From the NCBI GenBank assembly GCA_016293845.1, contig JAEDDH010000015.1, forward strand, positions 1 to 64,000: DNA of 64,000 nt. The letters are read 5' to 3'. The DNA is from Bacteroidales bacterium (GTDB lineage Bacteria > Bacteroidota > Bacteroidia > Bacteroidales > UBA3824). The notes under the pieces were generated by a model. That model saw only the letters and a program-made list of their open reading frames with translations, was not told the DNA's origin and did not search any database. Of this stretch, positions 17,584-28,100 are shown piece after piece. Within the stretch, counting starts at the first letter, position 1, and every line of letters starts with the position of its first letter. The position numbers and the translations under genes are program-made.

Positions 17584-18201
17584 GAATGCAAAGTTGGGAT
17601 TTTTGGCGTTGTATGCGTTGTAAACCGATATGTTGAAAACTTACGGCTTCGGGGGTAAATGCCGAAAAAAATCAAAAACAGTGGTCTACTTTGTAAACTG
17701 GCGAACCATCTAAGAGTATAAGATTTTCGTCGCCGCCGCCTCCTCTGACGTATAGCGCAGATGCTCCTCCAACGCCCTGCTGCACTCCGGGTGTAAATTG
17801 TATGGCTCGCAAAACGTCGGTTTCGCCAAGCAGCGAAGGTGTGTGTTCTATTAATTTTACGGGAATATCAAGCGAACCCATTCCTGTGGCTTGAATGCCC
17901 ACATCTTCGCGTTGAGCCGTTACTACAACTTCCTCTAACTGAATATTATCAGATAGTTGAATGTTCATCAATGTGTCTTTGGTGAGGTTGATTTCCACGG
18001 TTTTGGGAGTGTAGCCCACGAAGAGAAACTCAGCGTGTGAGCGCCCTCGGCAAGTGTGAGCGAATAAAATCCAAAAACGTTGGTGATTGTGCCTTGAAGC
18101 GTGGATTTGTCGTAAATGGTGGCTCCGATGGCGGTTTCTGAGGTTTTTTCATCAGTGATGTATCCGCTTATGGTGTACTTTTTTTGTGCGGATAAACCCA
18201 T
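17575..18201 (-). pseudogene. TonB-dependent receptor remnant (CarboxypepD_reg, plug, last strand)
   Basis: The minus strand encodes a carboxypeptidase-regulatory-like domain (KKYTISGYITDEKTSETAIG), then after a one-base deletion near 18020 the continuation VGYTPKTVEINLTKDT. Next comes a TonB plug domain (VVVTAQRE, GETDVLRAIQFTPGVQ, LYVRGGGGDENLILLDGSPVY). The frame then hits TGA where a glycine is expected (HCF-stop-FFSAFTPEAV). It jumps by a large deletion near 17640 to a final-barrel segment NISVYNAYNAKNPNFAF. Nearly the whole barrel is lost, and the N-terminal signal also seems truncated. A clear, multiply broken pseudogene of an outer-membrane importer. Confidence 0.85.
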
Positions 18202-18321
18202 TGTTAGTCAATAATATAGCAAAGTTGTTGCAAAAAATTTATTCGTGTTTTCAATAATTAGTTTGTTATAATAAATAGGCGTCAAAGGTATTTATTATTT
18301 CGCTAAATGCAAAAAACTGAT

Positions 18322-18329
18322 TACTTTTG
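18322..18329 (+). promoter_or_regulatory. TAnnTTTG promoter motif of the SNF2 helicase gene
   Basis: TACTTTTG lies 18 bases before the ATG at 18348. An apparent TTG start at 18327 lies inside the motif and is rejected. Confidence 0.55.
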
Positions 18330-18347
18330 CCCGCTTTTATAATTATT

Positions 18348-21257
18348 ATGGAATTTATCGTAGCCCTCAAAGAACACCGTCATTTAGGCTTTTTGCTTGT
18401 GCCTCATTTTGTGCAACTTTCGTCTACCGGCGGTCATTATGATATTAAAGAAAACGTTGTGTCTGACGACGTTAGAACCTATCCCGACCGCTATACCGCT
18501 GAACAAAAGCAGATTGCGATACTGGCTTCGGAATGTTCTGAAACTCACATCACTAAGAGTTTCGGCGGTCGCAAGTGCGCCACACCTCAGGAGTTTTTTG
18601 CGTCGCACGATGCCAAGTATATCGACGAATATGTTCGTCCGGCTATTGATAAAAAAATAGTGCAGATTCTCAATATCTGCCGCACCGCTCATATCGGGGT
18701 TTATTACAAAGACCCAGCACTAAAAACCGTGCTCGTGGACGACCGTATCGAATTTGCTTCGCAAAAGGCTGAGGCGGTTTTCAACTTTGTGCGCACCGAT
18801 GAGGAGACTCAATATTTCCTTACTGTAAAATATAAAGATAAGGTAATCAATCTGTTAAACAAGAATGTGTATGTGCTTACCTTTCAGCCGTGCGTGTGCG
18901 TTATCAATCGTCGCATTCTGTTTTTCGACCGTATTGATGCCAAAAAACTTGTGCCGTTTATCTCAAAAAAATATATTCCCGTTCAAAAGCGCGTAGAGCA
19001 GCAGTATTATCAAAAATTTATCCTCAACACCATAAAGGAGAATTTTATCGTTAATCCTTTGGGGTTTAAAATCATTACCCAAAATCCAGAGCCTAAGGCA
19101 GTTTTGATGGTGGAACACGATTTGGAGGGTTACACTGTTTTTGTGCTCAAATTCAGATACAACGGAATAGATTTTCTTGCAACAAGTCGCAACTTGGTGG
19201 TTGTTAAGTTTATAGAAAACAACGGCGATTATATGTTTACCAAACTTGTGCGCAATACAGATTACGAACAAGAGGTGGAAAATGCCGCTTTTGATATTTT
19301 TAAAACTCGCGTCAACCCCGGCACGTACCGCATCAAGAGCGATATCAACGACCCAAAAATTCAAGAGGCTTTTGCTATTAACTGCTTGAACAACAATAAG
19401 GAACAACTTGTTCAGGCGGGCATCACCATCGAACAAAACCTCAGCCAAAAAAACTATTACACTGGCTCTATTCGCTTGGATATGAGGGTTAAAAACCGTA
19501 CCGATTGGTTCGATATCTATGCCATTGTAAAACTCGACGGTTTGAAGATTCCTTTTGTATCGCTTAAATATTACATTATCAACGATATACACGAATTTAC
19601 GCTCCCTGACGGACGTGTGGTGGTGCTGCCCGACGAATGGTTTGAACGTTTCCGCGATATGTTTATTTCGGGTAGTGTCGACAAGGATTCAGGCAATATT
19701 ATACTAAAAAAATATCAGTATCTTGCGTTGATGTCGCTGCCGCTGGATTCGGGCGAGAAGGATTCTATTGCCGAACTTGAAAAGAAACTATCTGATTTTG
19801 ACTCAATTCCGATGGAGCAGCCGCATTATATCAATGCTCAATTGCGTCCCTATCAGATTACCGCCTACAACTGGCTCAAAATGATGCGCGATTACAATTT
19901 TGGCGCGTGCCTTGCCGACGATATGGGTTTGGGAAAAACTCTTTGCACACTTTCGGTGCTTGCCAACAGCGTGCTCCTTACCGACGACAGCCCCCGCACG
20001 GACGAACTTTTTACTGTCGAACACAAAATTCCATCGCTTTTGCTTGTGCCTAAGTCGCTTATTTACAATTGGAAAGCCGAGGCTAAAAAGTTTGCTCCAC
20101 AGTTGAAAATTATTGAATATTCGGGCAACAACCGTCAGCAACTTGTGCGCTCGTTTAAATATTACGATGTGGTGATTGCGGGTTATTCTATTATGCGAAA
20201 CGATATTCAATATTTTGAAAAACAGGAGTTTAACTACGTGATTTTAGACGAGAGCCAGATGGTGAAGAATCCGCTTTCAAAAACCTATCTCGCTTTGATG
20301 AATCTGCGTTGTCGCCATCGCCTTACGCTTACGGGTACGCCGCTCGAAAACTCTCTCACCGACCTTTGGAGTCAGATGAATTTTATAAATCCGGGACTGC
20401 TCGGCTCGTTGCAGGTGTTTAAAAAACGCTTTGTTTCTCCTATCGAAAAGGCGTCTGACGAGGTGGCTTCAGAAAAACTCCAAAAACTGATTTATCCTTT
20501 TATTCTCCGCCGTACTAAGCAACAGGTGCTCAACGATTTGCCCGAAAAAATAGAGCAGACCATATTCTGCGAAATGACTGATTCACAAGCCGAAATGTAC
20601 GAACGCGAAAAATCAAAGGTTCGCAATCAACTTCTTGACTTGATGGATAAGGGTTTGCTTTCTAATTCTACAATGGATGTGATTCAGGGTCTTGTAAAAC
20701 TTCGTCAGATTGCGTGCAGTCCTGCCCTTGTAGACAATGCCTATCAAGATGGCAGCGGCAAAACCGATGAAATTATGATGATGCTTCAAAGCGTTGTAGA
20801 CCAAGGCCATAAGGTGCTGGTTTTCTCCTCGTTTGTAAAGCATTTAGATTTGATAGCCAATGAGTTGCAGCTGCGCGGATTAGATTACGCAATGCTTACA
20901 GGACAAACCGAGGAGCGTGAAAACGAGGTGGAGAAATTCCTCTCAAACAACGAGGTGTCTGTTTTTTTGATTTCTATCAAGGCTGGCGGCACTGGTTTGA
21001 ACCTTACCCAAGCCGACTATGTGTTTATTATCGACCCGTGGTGGAATCCTGCTGTGGAGGAACAAGCCATTGCCCGCGCTCATCGTATCGGTCAGAAAAA
21101 CAGCGTGATGGTTTACCGATTTATCTCTGCCGGCACTGTGGAGGAAAAAATTCAAGTGCGTCAACAAAAAAAGGCGGGACTTGCAGCGGCGTTTGTTAAT
21201 GAAACCACGCTGTTTAATCCCGCACTTAAAGAAGATGTGATGGAAATATTAGGATAG
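18348..21257 (+). CDS. SNF2-family DEAD/DEAH-box ATPase (Swi2/Snf2 helicase)
   Basis: A 969-residue SF2 ATPase. About 490 residues of N-terminal region of no clear family precede the Snf2 core. The core starts at LRPYQITAYNWL (about 498), with Walker A DDMGLGKT (about 522-529), motif II DESQ (about 634, instead of the usual DEAH), LTLTGTPLENSL (motif III), FSSFVKHLDL (IV), ISIKAGGTGLNL (V) and ARAHRIGQ (VI, about 908). Such enzymes move along double-stranded DNA and remodel protein-DNA complexes. The bacterial role is mostly unknown, and RapA-like or defence roles are possible. It is flanked by two decayed loci but is itself intact. Confidence 0.9.
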   Translation: MEFIVALKEHRHLGFLLVPHFVQLSSTGGHYDIKENVVSDDVRTYPDRYTAEQKQIAILASECSETHITKSFGGRKCATPQEFFASHDAKYIDEYVRPAIDKKIVQILNICRTAHIGVYYKDPALKTVLVDDRIEFASQKAEAVFNFVRTDEETQYFLTVKYKDKVINLLNKNVYVLTFQPCVCVINRRILFFDRIDAKKLVPFISKKYIPVQKRVEQQYYQKFILNTIKENFIVNPLGFKIITQNPEPKAVLMVEHDLEGYTVFVLKFRYNGIDFLATSRNLVVVKFIENNGDYMFTKLVRNTDYEQEVENAAFDIFKTRVNPGTYRIKSDINDPKIQEAFAINCLNNNKEQLVQAGITIEQNLSQKNYYTGSIRLDMRVKNRTDWFDIYAIVKLDGLKIPFVSLKYYIINDIHEFTLPDGRVVVLPDEWFERFRDMFISGSVDKDSGNIILKKYQYLALMSLPLDSGEKDSIAELEKKLSDFDSIPMEQPHYINAQLRPYQITAYNWLKMMRDYNFGACLADDMGLGKTLCTLSVLANSVLLTDDSPRTDELFTVEHKIPSLLLVPKSLIYNWKAEAKKFAPQLKIIEYSGNNRQQLVRSFKYYDVVIAGYSIMRNDIQYFEKQEFNYVILDESQMVKNPLSKTYLALMNLRCRHRLTLTGTPLENSLTDLWSQMNFINPGLLGSLQVFKKRFVSPIEKASDEVASEKLQKLIYPFILRRTKQQVLNDLPEKIEQTIFCEMTDSQAEMYEREKSKVRNQLLDLMDKGLLSNSTMDVIQGLVKLRQIACSPALVDNAYQDGSGKTDEIMMMLQSVVDQGHKVLVFSSFVKHLDLIANELQLRGLDYAMLTGQTEERENEVEKFLSNNEVSVFLISIKAGGTGLNLTQADYVFIIDPWWNPAVEEQAIARAHRIGQKNSVMVYRFISAGTVEEKIQVRQQKKAGLAAAFVNETTLFNPALKEDVMEILG

Positions 21258-21261
21258 CGTC

Positions 21262-21591
21262 TTATTCTGCGCTAACTTCCTCAGAATCTGTACCTAAACG
21301 CTCGTCGAAAATATCGGCGATGCGGTTGTATTCTTCCTCGTCTTCAATGCTTTCGAGGATTTCTTCGTCGCCCGATTTTGAAAGTTTCATAATAACCACC
21401 TCTGTTACATGGTCGTCGTCGGCTTTGTCGTCGAGTTCTTCGGGGTTTTCGTAATAGGGTAGGAGTGCATAATACTCTGTGCCATTGTCGGTTATCATAT
21501 CGATTATTTCAAAATCGTGGTTTTGACCGTTTTCGTCTTCAAGGCTTATTACTTGAATTTCGTCGTCTTCGTTGATTTGTTCTGCGCTCAT
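21262..21591 (-). CDS. DUF1292-like acidic protein
   Basis: A very acidic protein of 109 residues. The core pattern (DENGQNHDFEIIDMI, then EYYALLPYYE, VVIMKL and finally EDEEEYNRIADIFDERL) matches the DUF1292 (UPF0473, YrzB) family, which I know mainly from Bacillota. The function of the family is not known. It lies tail-to-tail with the SNF2 gene, four bases apart. The mainly Bacillota distribution makes lateral transfer possible, but base composition looks like that of its neighbours. Confidence 0.65.
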   Translation of the reverse strand: MSAEQINEDDEIQVISLEDENGQNHDFEIIDMITDNGTEYYALLPYYENPEELDDKADDDHVTEVVIMKLSKSGDEEILESIEDEEEYNRIADIFDERLGTDSEEVSAE

Positions 21592-21660
21592 TGTAAATGG
21601 GTTTTAAAAATTTGGATGCGCAAAGGAAACAATAATAATGCTAATTTCAAAAATTATTTT

Positions 21661-22553
21661 TCATCTCCACGAAGATACTTTGTACTGTTGCGATACAAAA
21701 TTCATAAAACTGTCGATGTATTCAATTTTTGCTTTGTTGGGCAGGTCGATGAGTCGCACACCGTTGTTAAATTCCATAACGCTCTTTGTATTATGTTGAT
21801 ATTCAACCCATTTTGGAAGTTCTGCGCCGTTGGGATTGCCGCAAGATTTGGCAATGTTTACCCAATATGCTTGCATTATGTCAGATACTTTTTTCTCTTC
21901 GGGATACTTGTCGGCTTCTTCGTTGAATCTACCACTCAGATACATACAGTCATCGGCGTGTGCTGCTCCACGGCGGTTGCCATCTGCATATACGGTTTTC
22001 TCCGATTTCTGAGCCAAATATGCGACATACACAGAACTTTTGCCTGTTTTTGTCTGCAAATTTGCCCAAGTGTGTGCCGGCCATCCTAACTGAACATCAC
22101 GTGTTATATCTCGTATGCTAAACAAACATTCTTCGTCGGTGTTGCCCGGGTAATGATATTTGATGCTGTCGAGCCAATTTGAGGGAAATCGCTGATTATT
22201 AAGTATTTCCTCATATTCTTTTACGCTTACCGATGAATTCCAGCCGCACCTTCGTCGAATTGTAACCTTTGATGGGTCGCCGCCAAAGTTCTTGATTCGG
22301 GTTGCGGAGGCCATTTTGCTACGTCTTCGGCTTTCAAAACGCCTTTCCACGGTTTTACAGGTTGAAGCGGTTTCCAACGAAGGTCGCCCAAGGGAGGTTC
22401 GCAGTATGGAATTGCCTTATATACAGCAAGATCGTTGCCATCGAGAATGCCTTCTACCTCGCCGCTTTCTACGTGTGTTCTCAATATTGGTTGCGCTGTG
22501 CAAGCCGTAGTTGCCATTAGTCCGATGACCAATAATTTCATTAATTTTTTCAT
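21661..22553 (-). pseudogene. type-B carboxylesterase remnant with two internal deletions
   Basis: The 5' part (22553 downward) encodes a signal peptide with a possible lipobox (MATTAC), then the start of a carboxylesterase (GEVEGILDGNDLAVYKAIPY, PPLGDLRWKPLQPV, WKGVLKAEDVAKW). The sequence then jumps into another frame at RIKNFGGDPSKVTI, which normally precedes the GQSAG nucleophile. It jumps again to SVSVKEYEEILNNQRFP and runs to a normal C-terminus (AHADDCMYLSG, YWVNIAKSCGNPNG). The catalytic serine elbow and most of the middle are gone, so it cannot be an active esterase. Roughly 300 residues remain of an expected 500 or so. Confidence 0.85.
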
Positions 22554-22707
22554 AAGGAATCTGAGTTTAATGTTTTACATCCCTACGAAAGAACATCAAA
22601 CCCGACACTTATGATAATACATTGATAATGAATTATTTGTGCGAAAACTACGATTGTAAAATTGTAAAATTTTTTTACAATGTCATAAAGATATTTTACA
22701 TCGTAGA

Positions 22708-24120
22708 TTATTTCGTCCCTTCTTGTTTGTGGTTGGCATTGTGGCGCACAATCACGTCGGAGAGGAGGTCTTTGCGGGTGATGACAGTGCCTTCTTTTGG
22801 GAAAATGTCGCTGCCCGACGATTCGGTGATGATAAGTTGTTGTATCGTAGTGATATACGAATCTTTGCCGTTTTTATCAGTAATCTGACGGGTTTCTTCG
22901 CCGATGCAACTTTGCAGATACAATTTGCCGTCGATGGGCGTGTAGTTAACGTGGTATGACATACGGCGGAACACCATATCCACGGTTTCGCCCTTGCGGT
23001 TTTTGGCGGTGAGATTTTTGCCGTCGGGGATAATTTCAAATTCGAGACGTGCTATGCTTTTGCTCGTTTTTTCTATAAACATTTTGCCCGAATATTTGAT
23101 GCCGGGGGCGTTTGATTTTTTGTCGAACTGAATTACAAGAAATACACCTTGATCGGTAGAATCTTTGCCAATATACTGAAAATCATAGTATTTAGACGCG
23201 TATGTGGATATAAATTCTTTTCCGCGGTTTACAAAATCAAGTTCGATAATGTTGAACGGACCGCCACGGAGTTTGAGCAAAATATCGTACTGTTTTTTCG
23301 ACATCATTTTTCTTCCCTCTGTTACTGCCATTTTGTTTTTGCTAACATCCGAACCTCCTGATTTATAGATGTTAAGCATTGCTTCGTCGCGTGCCGCAAA
23401 CGATGAATCGGCATAGTAACTTTCGCGGTAAAATGCCTTGTAGACGTTGGCTTTGCGGTAATATTGCGAATGTGTTCTTGATACTGATTCGCGGATAATT
23501 TTTTCGGTTTCCACAGGTGTTACCAATACCTCGCCAAGTCCGTAAATATGCTGCGAGAGAGCAATATTGTTGCTTTGTGATTTTACTAACTGATTGATTG
23601 CTATTTTTTTAGGAGAATATCCAAGGTAAGATACCACAAGTGTATCGTTTTGATTTTCGGGATTGATCAGCAGGTCGAATATGCCGTTTTCGTTGGTGAT
23701 GGTTCCTAACGCAGTGTTGTTGAGGCTGATAGAGGCAAACGGCAATGCGTTGTTTTGGTCGGCATCGCGCACCACGCCCGACACTTTTATCATCTGCGGC
23801 TTTTCGGTTGAAAGTTCGGTTTTTTCGTAGATTACTATGTTTCCGCCAATTACGGTGTACGAAATATTGTCGGCGAGTATAGTGTTGAGTATAGTTTCAA
23901 GTTCGCAATCTTGACGGTTGAGCGATACTTTTTGATTTTTGAGCAGATCGCTGTTGTACGAAAAGTTTACGCCCGACTTGCGGCTGATATCGTCAAACAC
24001 ATTGCTAATCTCTGCGTTATCGGCTATTACCGATACACGTTTTTGCATTATTGCGCTGTCCTGAGCCGCTACAGGTTGCAGGGTAGAAGCGGATATAATT
24101 ATGGCTAACAACAGTTTCAT
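22708..24120 (-). CDS. STN plus CarboxypepD_reg-like outer-membrane-associated protein
   Basis: A 470-residue protein with a signal peptide (cleavage near PVAAQ). It has an STN domain (about 25-100: VSVIADNAEISNVFDDISRKSG), a carboxypeptidase-regulatory-like domain (about 112-195: VSGVVRDADQNNALPFASIS, then the SYLGYSPKKI turn) and a C-terminal domain of about 250 residues. That last domain is shared by many Bacteroidales CarboxypepD_reg proteins (YYRKANVYKAFYRES and later GKMFIEKTSKSIARLEF). There is no TonB barrel. The abrupt polar end (HNANHKQEGTK) could be natural or a truncation. It follows the FecR gene by 23 bases and is presumably the partner that senses or transmits an envelope signal to it. 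Confidence 0.72.
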   Translation of the reverse strand: MKLLLAIIISASTLQPVAAQDSAIMQKRVSVIADNAEISNVFDDISRKSGVNFSYNSDLLKNQKVSLNRQDCELETILNTILADNISYTVIGGNIVIYEKTELSTEKPQMIKVSGVVRDADQNNALPFASISLNNTALGTITNENGIFDLLINPENQNDTLVVSYLGYSPKKIAINQLVKSQSNNIALSQHIYGLGEVLVTPVETEKIIRESVSRTHSQYYRKANVYKAFYRESYYADSSFAARDEAMLNIYKSGGSDVSKNKMAVTEGRKMMSKKQYDILLKLRGGPFNIIELDFVNRGKEFISTYASKYYDFQYIGKDSTDQGVFLVIQFDKKSNAPGIKYSGKMFIEKTSKSIARLEFEIIPDGKNLTAKNRKGETVDMVFRRMSYHVNYTPIDGKLYLQSCIGEETRQITDKNGKDSYITTIQQLIITESSGSDIFPKEGTVITRKDLLSDVIVRHNANHKQEGTK

Positions 24121-24143
24121 AGGTGTTGGTTTTTAATGGTTTA

Positions 24144-25022
24144 CTATTGAATAATCCATACGCCGGTAACGGGACTCATCTCGGCTTGGATATGGTAAAT
24201 GGTTGACAATCCTTGCATTACATCTTCTATTTTGGCGTTTTGGTAACGTGATGTAAGTTTGAGATTGTTGAGAGAGGGGTTTTCGATCGAAATTTCTACG
24301 CCGTATACGTAACTGAGTTTTTCAACTGCTTTTGGTAGCGGACAATCCTTGAAATCAAGCATTTGACTCTGCCACGAAAGTACATTTTGGGTTATTTTGT
24401 TTTTCTGTGGTTTCTCGTTTTTGGCAGCGGTTGCCTCTTCGTTTTTAGATACGGTGATGTTACCTTCGTTGTTTTGGAGCGACACGCAGCCGTCGGTTAC
24501 CGACACCTTTATATTATTGTCGCCATTGGCAATGAGGTTAAACTCTGTGCCAAGCACTTTTACGGTGTTGTTGCCCGATTTGATAACGAATGGTTTGTTG
24601 TCTAAGTGAACGATGTCGAAATATCCTTCGCCTGAAAATTTTACAAGGCGTTCTTCGCCGTCGAAGTTTTCTTGAAACTCTATCACTGCGCCTTGATTGA
24701 GGCAAACGGTGCTGCCGTCGGGCAAGGTGATTTCCAGACAAGCGGTTGAGGCTGTAATCTGCTGATATTTGATAGGTTCTTTTACCAATAATGTTATCAT
24801 CAACGTAATGGCTGCCACCGCCGCTGCTGCCGATACTGCGTGCCAAAGTTTGAACATGCGAACTTGTTTGCGGGGTGTCAGTTTTGCGCTCACGTTGTTC
24901 CACGCCTTGTCGGTGTCGATTTTGCCCGCTTGCAGATATATCGAGTAGAGGTCTTTCTGCTCGTTGAAATCTTGCTGCGAGTTGATTTCGCCGTCGAATA
25001 TGTATTTGTCGTTTTCTTCCAT
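24144..25022 (-). CDS. FecR-family anti-sigma factor
   Basis: A 292-residue membrane protein. It has a cytoplasmic N-terminus of about 80 residues, one transmembrane helix (AVSAAAAVAAITLMITLLV, about 88-106), a FecR domain (LEITLPDGSTVCLNQGAVI, VKFSGEGYFDIV, NTVKVLGTEFNLIA) and the C-terminal DUF4974-type domain (VLSWQSQMLDFKDCPLPKAV). The frame is open to 25157, but that extension is the purL terminator, so the Met at 25022 (MEENDKYIF) is the start. FecR proteins normally hold an ECF sigma factor encoded just upstream. Here the upstream gene is purL and no sigma gene is present. Confidence 0.87.
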   Translation of the reverse strand: MEENDKYIFDGEINSQQDFNEQKDLYSIYLQAGKIDTDKAWNNVSAKLTPRKQVRMFKLWHAVSAAAAVAAITLMITLLVKEPIKYQQITASTACLEITLPDGSTVCLNQGAVIEFQENFDGEERLVKFSGEGYFDIVHLDNKPFVIKSGNNTVKVLGTEFNLIANGDNNIKVSVTDGCVSLQNNEGNITVSKNEEATAAKNEKPQKNKITQNVLSWQSQMLDFKDCPLPKAVEKLSYVYGVEISIENPSLNNLKLTSRYQNAKIEDVMQGLSTIYHIQAEMSPVTGVWIIQ

Positions 25023-25092
25023 AGCCCTTTTGTTTTTTTTGGGTTTCTGATAGTTTGACAACCGAAAAGAGCCGTACCCCCAAACCAATTGT

Positions 25093-25135
25093 AAAAAAAA
25101 AAAAAGGAGCGCGGCGCACAATGTCACCGCACTCC
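25093..25135 (-). terminator. strong intrinsic terminator after purL
   Basis: Read on the minus strand: a nine-pair stem GGAGTGCGG/CCGCGCTCC (one T-G wobble) and then 13 T. It lies just after the purL stop and explains a false hydrophobic extension of the following FecR frame. Confidence 0.85.
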
Positions 25136-25168
25136 CGTATCCATAGGTTGAGAGCAAAAAAAAGTTTT

Positions 25169-28100
25169 TTATTTCTTTAATTGCTCAATCCATTTCCTGG
25201 CGTTTACAAATGCCTCTAACCAAGGCGAAACTTCGTCGTTTTTGCGGTTGAATGGGTAGTTGGCCCACTGCCAAGCAAAAATGGCGCGTTCGGGGTGGGG
25301 CATCATCGACAAGTGTCGTCCGTCGTCGGAAACGATGGCGGCGGCGTTGTAATCTGATCCGTTGGGGTTGCCAGGATATTCGCCGTAAGAGTATTTCATA
25401 GGTATGTGATAGTTCTTTTCGGCTTCGTGAAGGTCAAAACGTCCTTCGCCGTGGGCTACCCATACACCTAACTTGCTACCTGCAAGCGATTTAAGCATTA
25501 CTGATTCGTTCGGTAGTATATCTACGGTTACAAATTCGGATTCAAATTTGTGCGAATTATTGTGACGCAGTTTGGGATGTTTCTGCTTTTTGGGATAGAT
25601 GAGTTCGAGTTCGTTCATCAACTGACATCCGTTGCATACGCCAAGACTTAGGGTGTCGTTGCGTTTGTAGAAGTTTTCGAGAGCCTTACGTGCCTTGTCG
25701 TTGTATTTGAACGCGCCAGCCCAACCTTTTGCACTGCCGAGAACGTCGCTATTGGAGAATCCGCCGCAGTAAACTATAAAGTTAACATCTTCGAGAGTTT
25801 CGCGTCCCGAGGCAAGGTCAGTCATGTGCACGTCTTTTACGTCGAAACCTGCAAGATACATTGTGTAAGCCATTTCACGGTCGCCGTTGATACCTTTTTC
25901 GCGGATGATGGCTGCTTTGATGCCAGTTTTGCGGCGGCGCGATGCCTTGATGCCGTATTGGTCTAACTTGCCAGTAAAGTCGGGGTTGAACTTAAACTCC
26001 AACGGCTGAAGCGAGTAGTTGTTGAAACGGCTTTCTGCACACGATTTTTCGGTTTGCTCGCGGTCGAGAAGGTATGAGGTCTTGAACCAAGTGTTGCGGA
26101 GCAAGTCGATGTCGAAGGTGTGAGTTTTGGCGTGATGTGTAACTTTGAGAGTGTGAGTAGAAATTGTCTTGCCGATAATCATATAGTGGATATTCAGCGA
26201 TTTGAGCATCTTTTCTACGTCGTTTGCCTTTGCTGTTTGGAACACTACGCCCGGATTTTCGCTAAACAGTGTTTGGCAGAGGTCGTATTTTTTGTCGAAA
26301 TCAAAATTGATATCCAATCCGCCCGAAACTGTGGGGAAGCACATCTCCAAAAGTGTGGTGATGATACCGCCTGCCGAAATGTCGTGTCCTGCAAGGATAA
26401 GGCCTTTTGACACAAGTTGTTGAACGGCGTTGAATGCGTTTTTGAAATATTCGGGGTCGGCAATATCGGGACACGAACTGCCCAACGAATTAACTGTTTG
26501 TGCAAAACTGCTACCGCCAAGGTTGAGGTCGGTTTTTGAGAAATCGATGTAGAAAATTGTAGATTTATCTACAGGTTTGAGGTCGGGAGTAACAATTTTG
26601 CGGATGTTAGAAACCTCGCCTGCCGATGTGATGATAACCGTGCCGGGGGCGAGCACCTTAGAGCCGTCGGGATATTTTTGGGTCATCGACAACGAGTCTT
26701 TGCCAGTGGGGATATTGATACCGAGGGCGATAGCAAAATCCGAAGCCGCTTTTACCGCGCTGTATAGTCTTGCATCTTCGCCTTTGTTTTTGCAGGGCCA
26801 CATCCAGTTTGCGCTAAGCGAAACCGAGTCCATTCCGTTTTCTAATGGAGCCCAAACAATGTTAGTGAGCGATTCGGCAATTGCCATACGCGAACCTGCC
26901 TCAGCGTTGATGAGTGCAACAGCGGGAGCGTGTCCGAGGGCTGTGGCAATACCGCGTTTGCCGGTGTAGTCTACTGCCACTGCGCCAAGGTCGGCAAGGG
27001 GCAACTGAATTGCGCCTACGCACTGCTGACGTGCAATTTTGCCTGTTACCGAACGGTCAACTTTGTTGGTGAGCCAATCTTTGCACGCAACACCTTCTAA
27101 TTGAAGCACTTCGGTAATGTATTCTGGAAATTTGTCGTTTGAATAGTTTACAGCAGAGTATTTTTTCTTTACTGTAACGTCTTTCATTATGGTCTTCGGC
27201 GGTTTGCCAAAAAAGTCTTCGAGTTTGAGGTTGATAGGAGTGGAGCCGTCGGGATTGGTGAATTTAAACACCATATCGTCGGTGGTTTTGCCCACAACAT
27301 ACATAGGAGCGCGTTCGCGATCGGCTATTTTCTTGAGTTTGTCAACATATTCGGGTTTGATTACCAAGCCCATACGTTCTTGGCTTTCGTTTCCGATAAT
27401 CTCCTTGCTCGAAAGAGTGGGGTCGCCAACGGGGAGTTTTTCGATTTCGATTTCGCCGCCGGTTTCTTCCACAAGTTCCGAAAGGCAGTTGAGGTGTCCG
27501 CCTGCGCCGTGGTCGTGAACCGATACAATTGGGTTTTCGTCCATTTCGCTCACTGCGCGGATTGCGTTGTAGACACGTTTTTGCATCTCGGGGTTGCTCC
27601 GCTGAACGGCGTTTAACTCAATATCGTTTTTGTATTGTCCTGTGGCAACGGAAGATACAGCGCCGCCGCCCATACCGATGCGATAGTTGTCGCCACCGAG
27701 CACTACGATAGGCATATCAGAATTGGGAGTATCTTTTTGGCTGTCTTGTTTGCGAGCATAGCCAACACCGCCTGCCTGCATTATTACTTTGTCGAAGCCG
27801 AATTTTTCGTCGCCTTCAAAATGTTCAAAAGTGAGGAGGCTGCCCACGATAAGTGGCTGACCGAATTTGTTTCCAAAATCGCTTGCACCGTTTGATGCTT
27901 TGATAAGGATTTCTAACGGAGTCTGATAGAGCCACTTACGCTCGGGAACTGCCTTTTCCCATTCGCGACCAGTGATTTCATCGATGGGTTTCTGTACCTC
28001 GCCGTCTTCTTTGATGCGTGGGTATGAGGTCATGTACACGGCTGTTCCTGCAATTGGGAAACTGCCTTTGCCACCTGCCATACGGTCGCGGATTTCGCCG

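Noticed and set aside
25023..25157. Hydrophobic N-terminal extension of the FecR protein
   Set aside because: The extension is produced by the purL terminator stem and its 13-base homopolymer. The normal FecR start lies at 25022.
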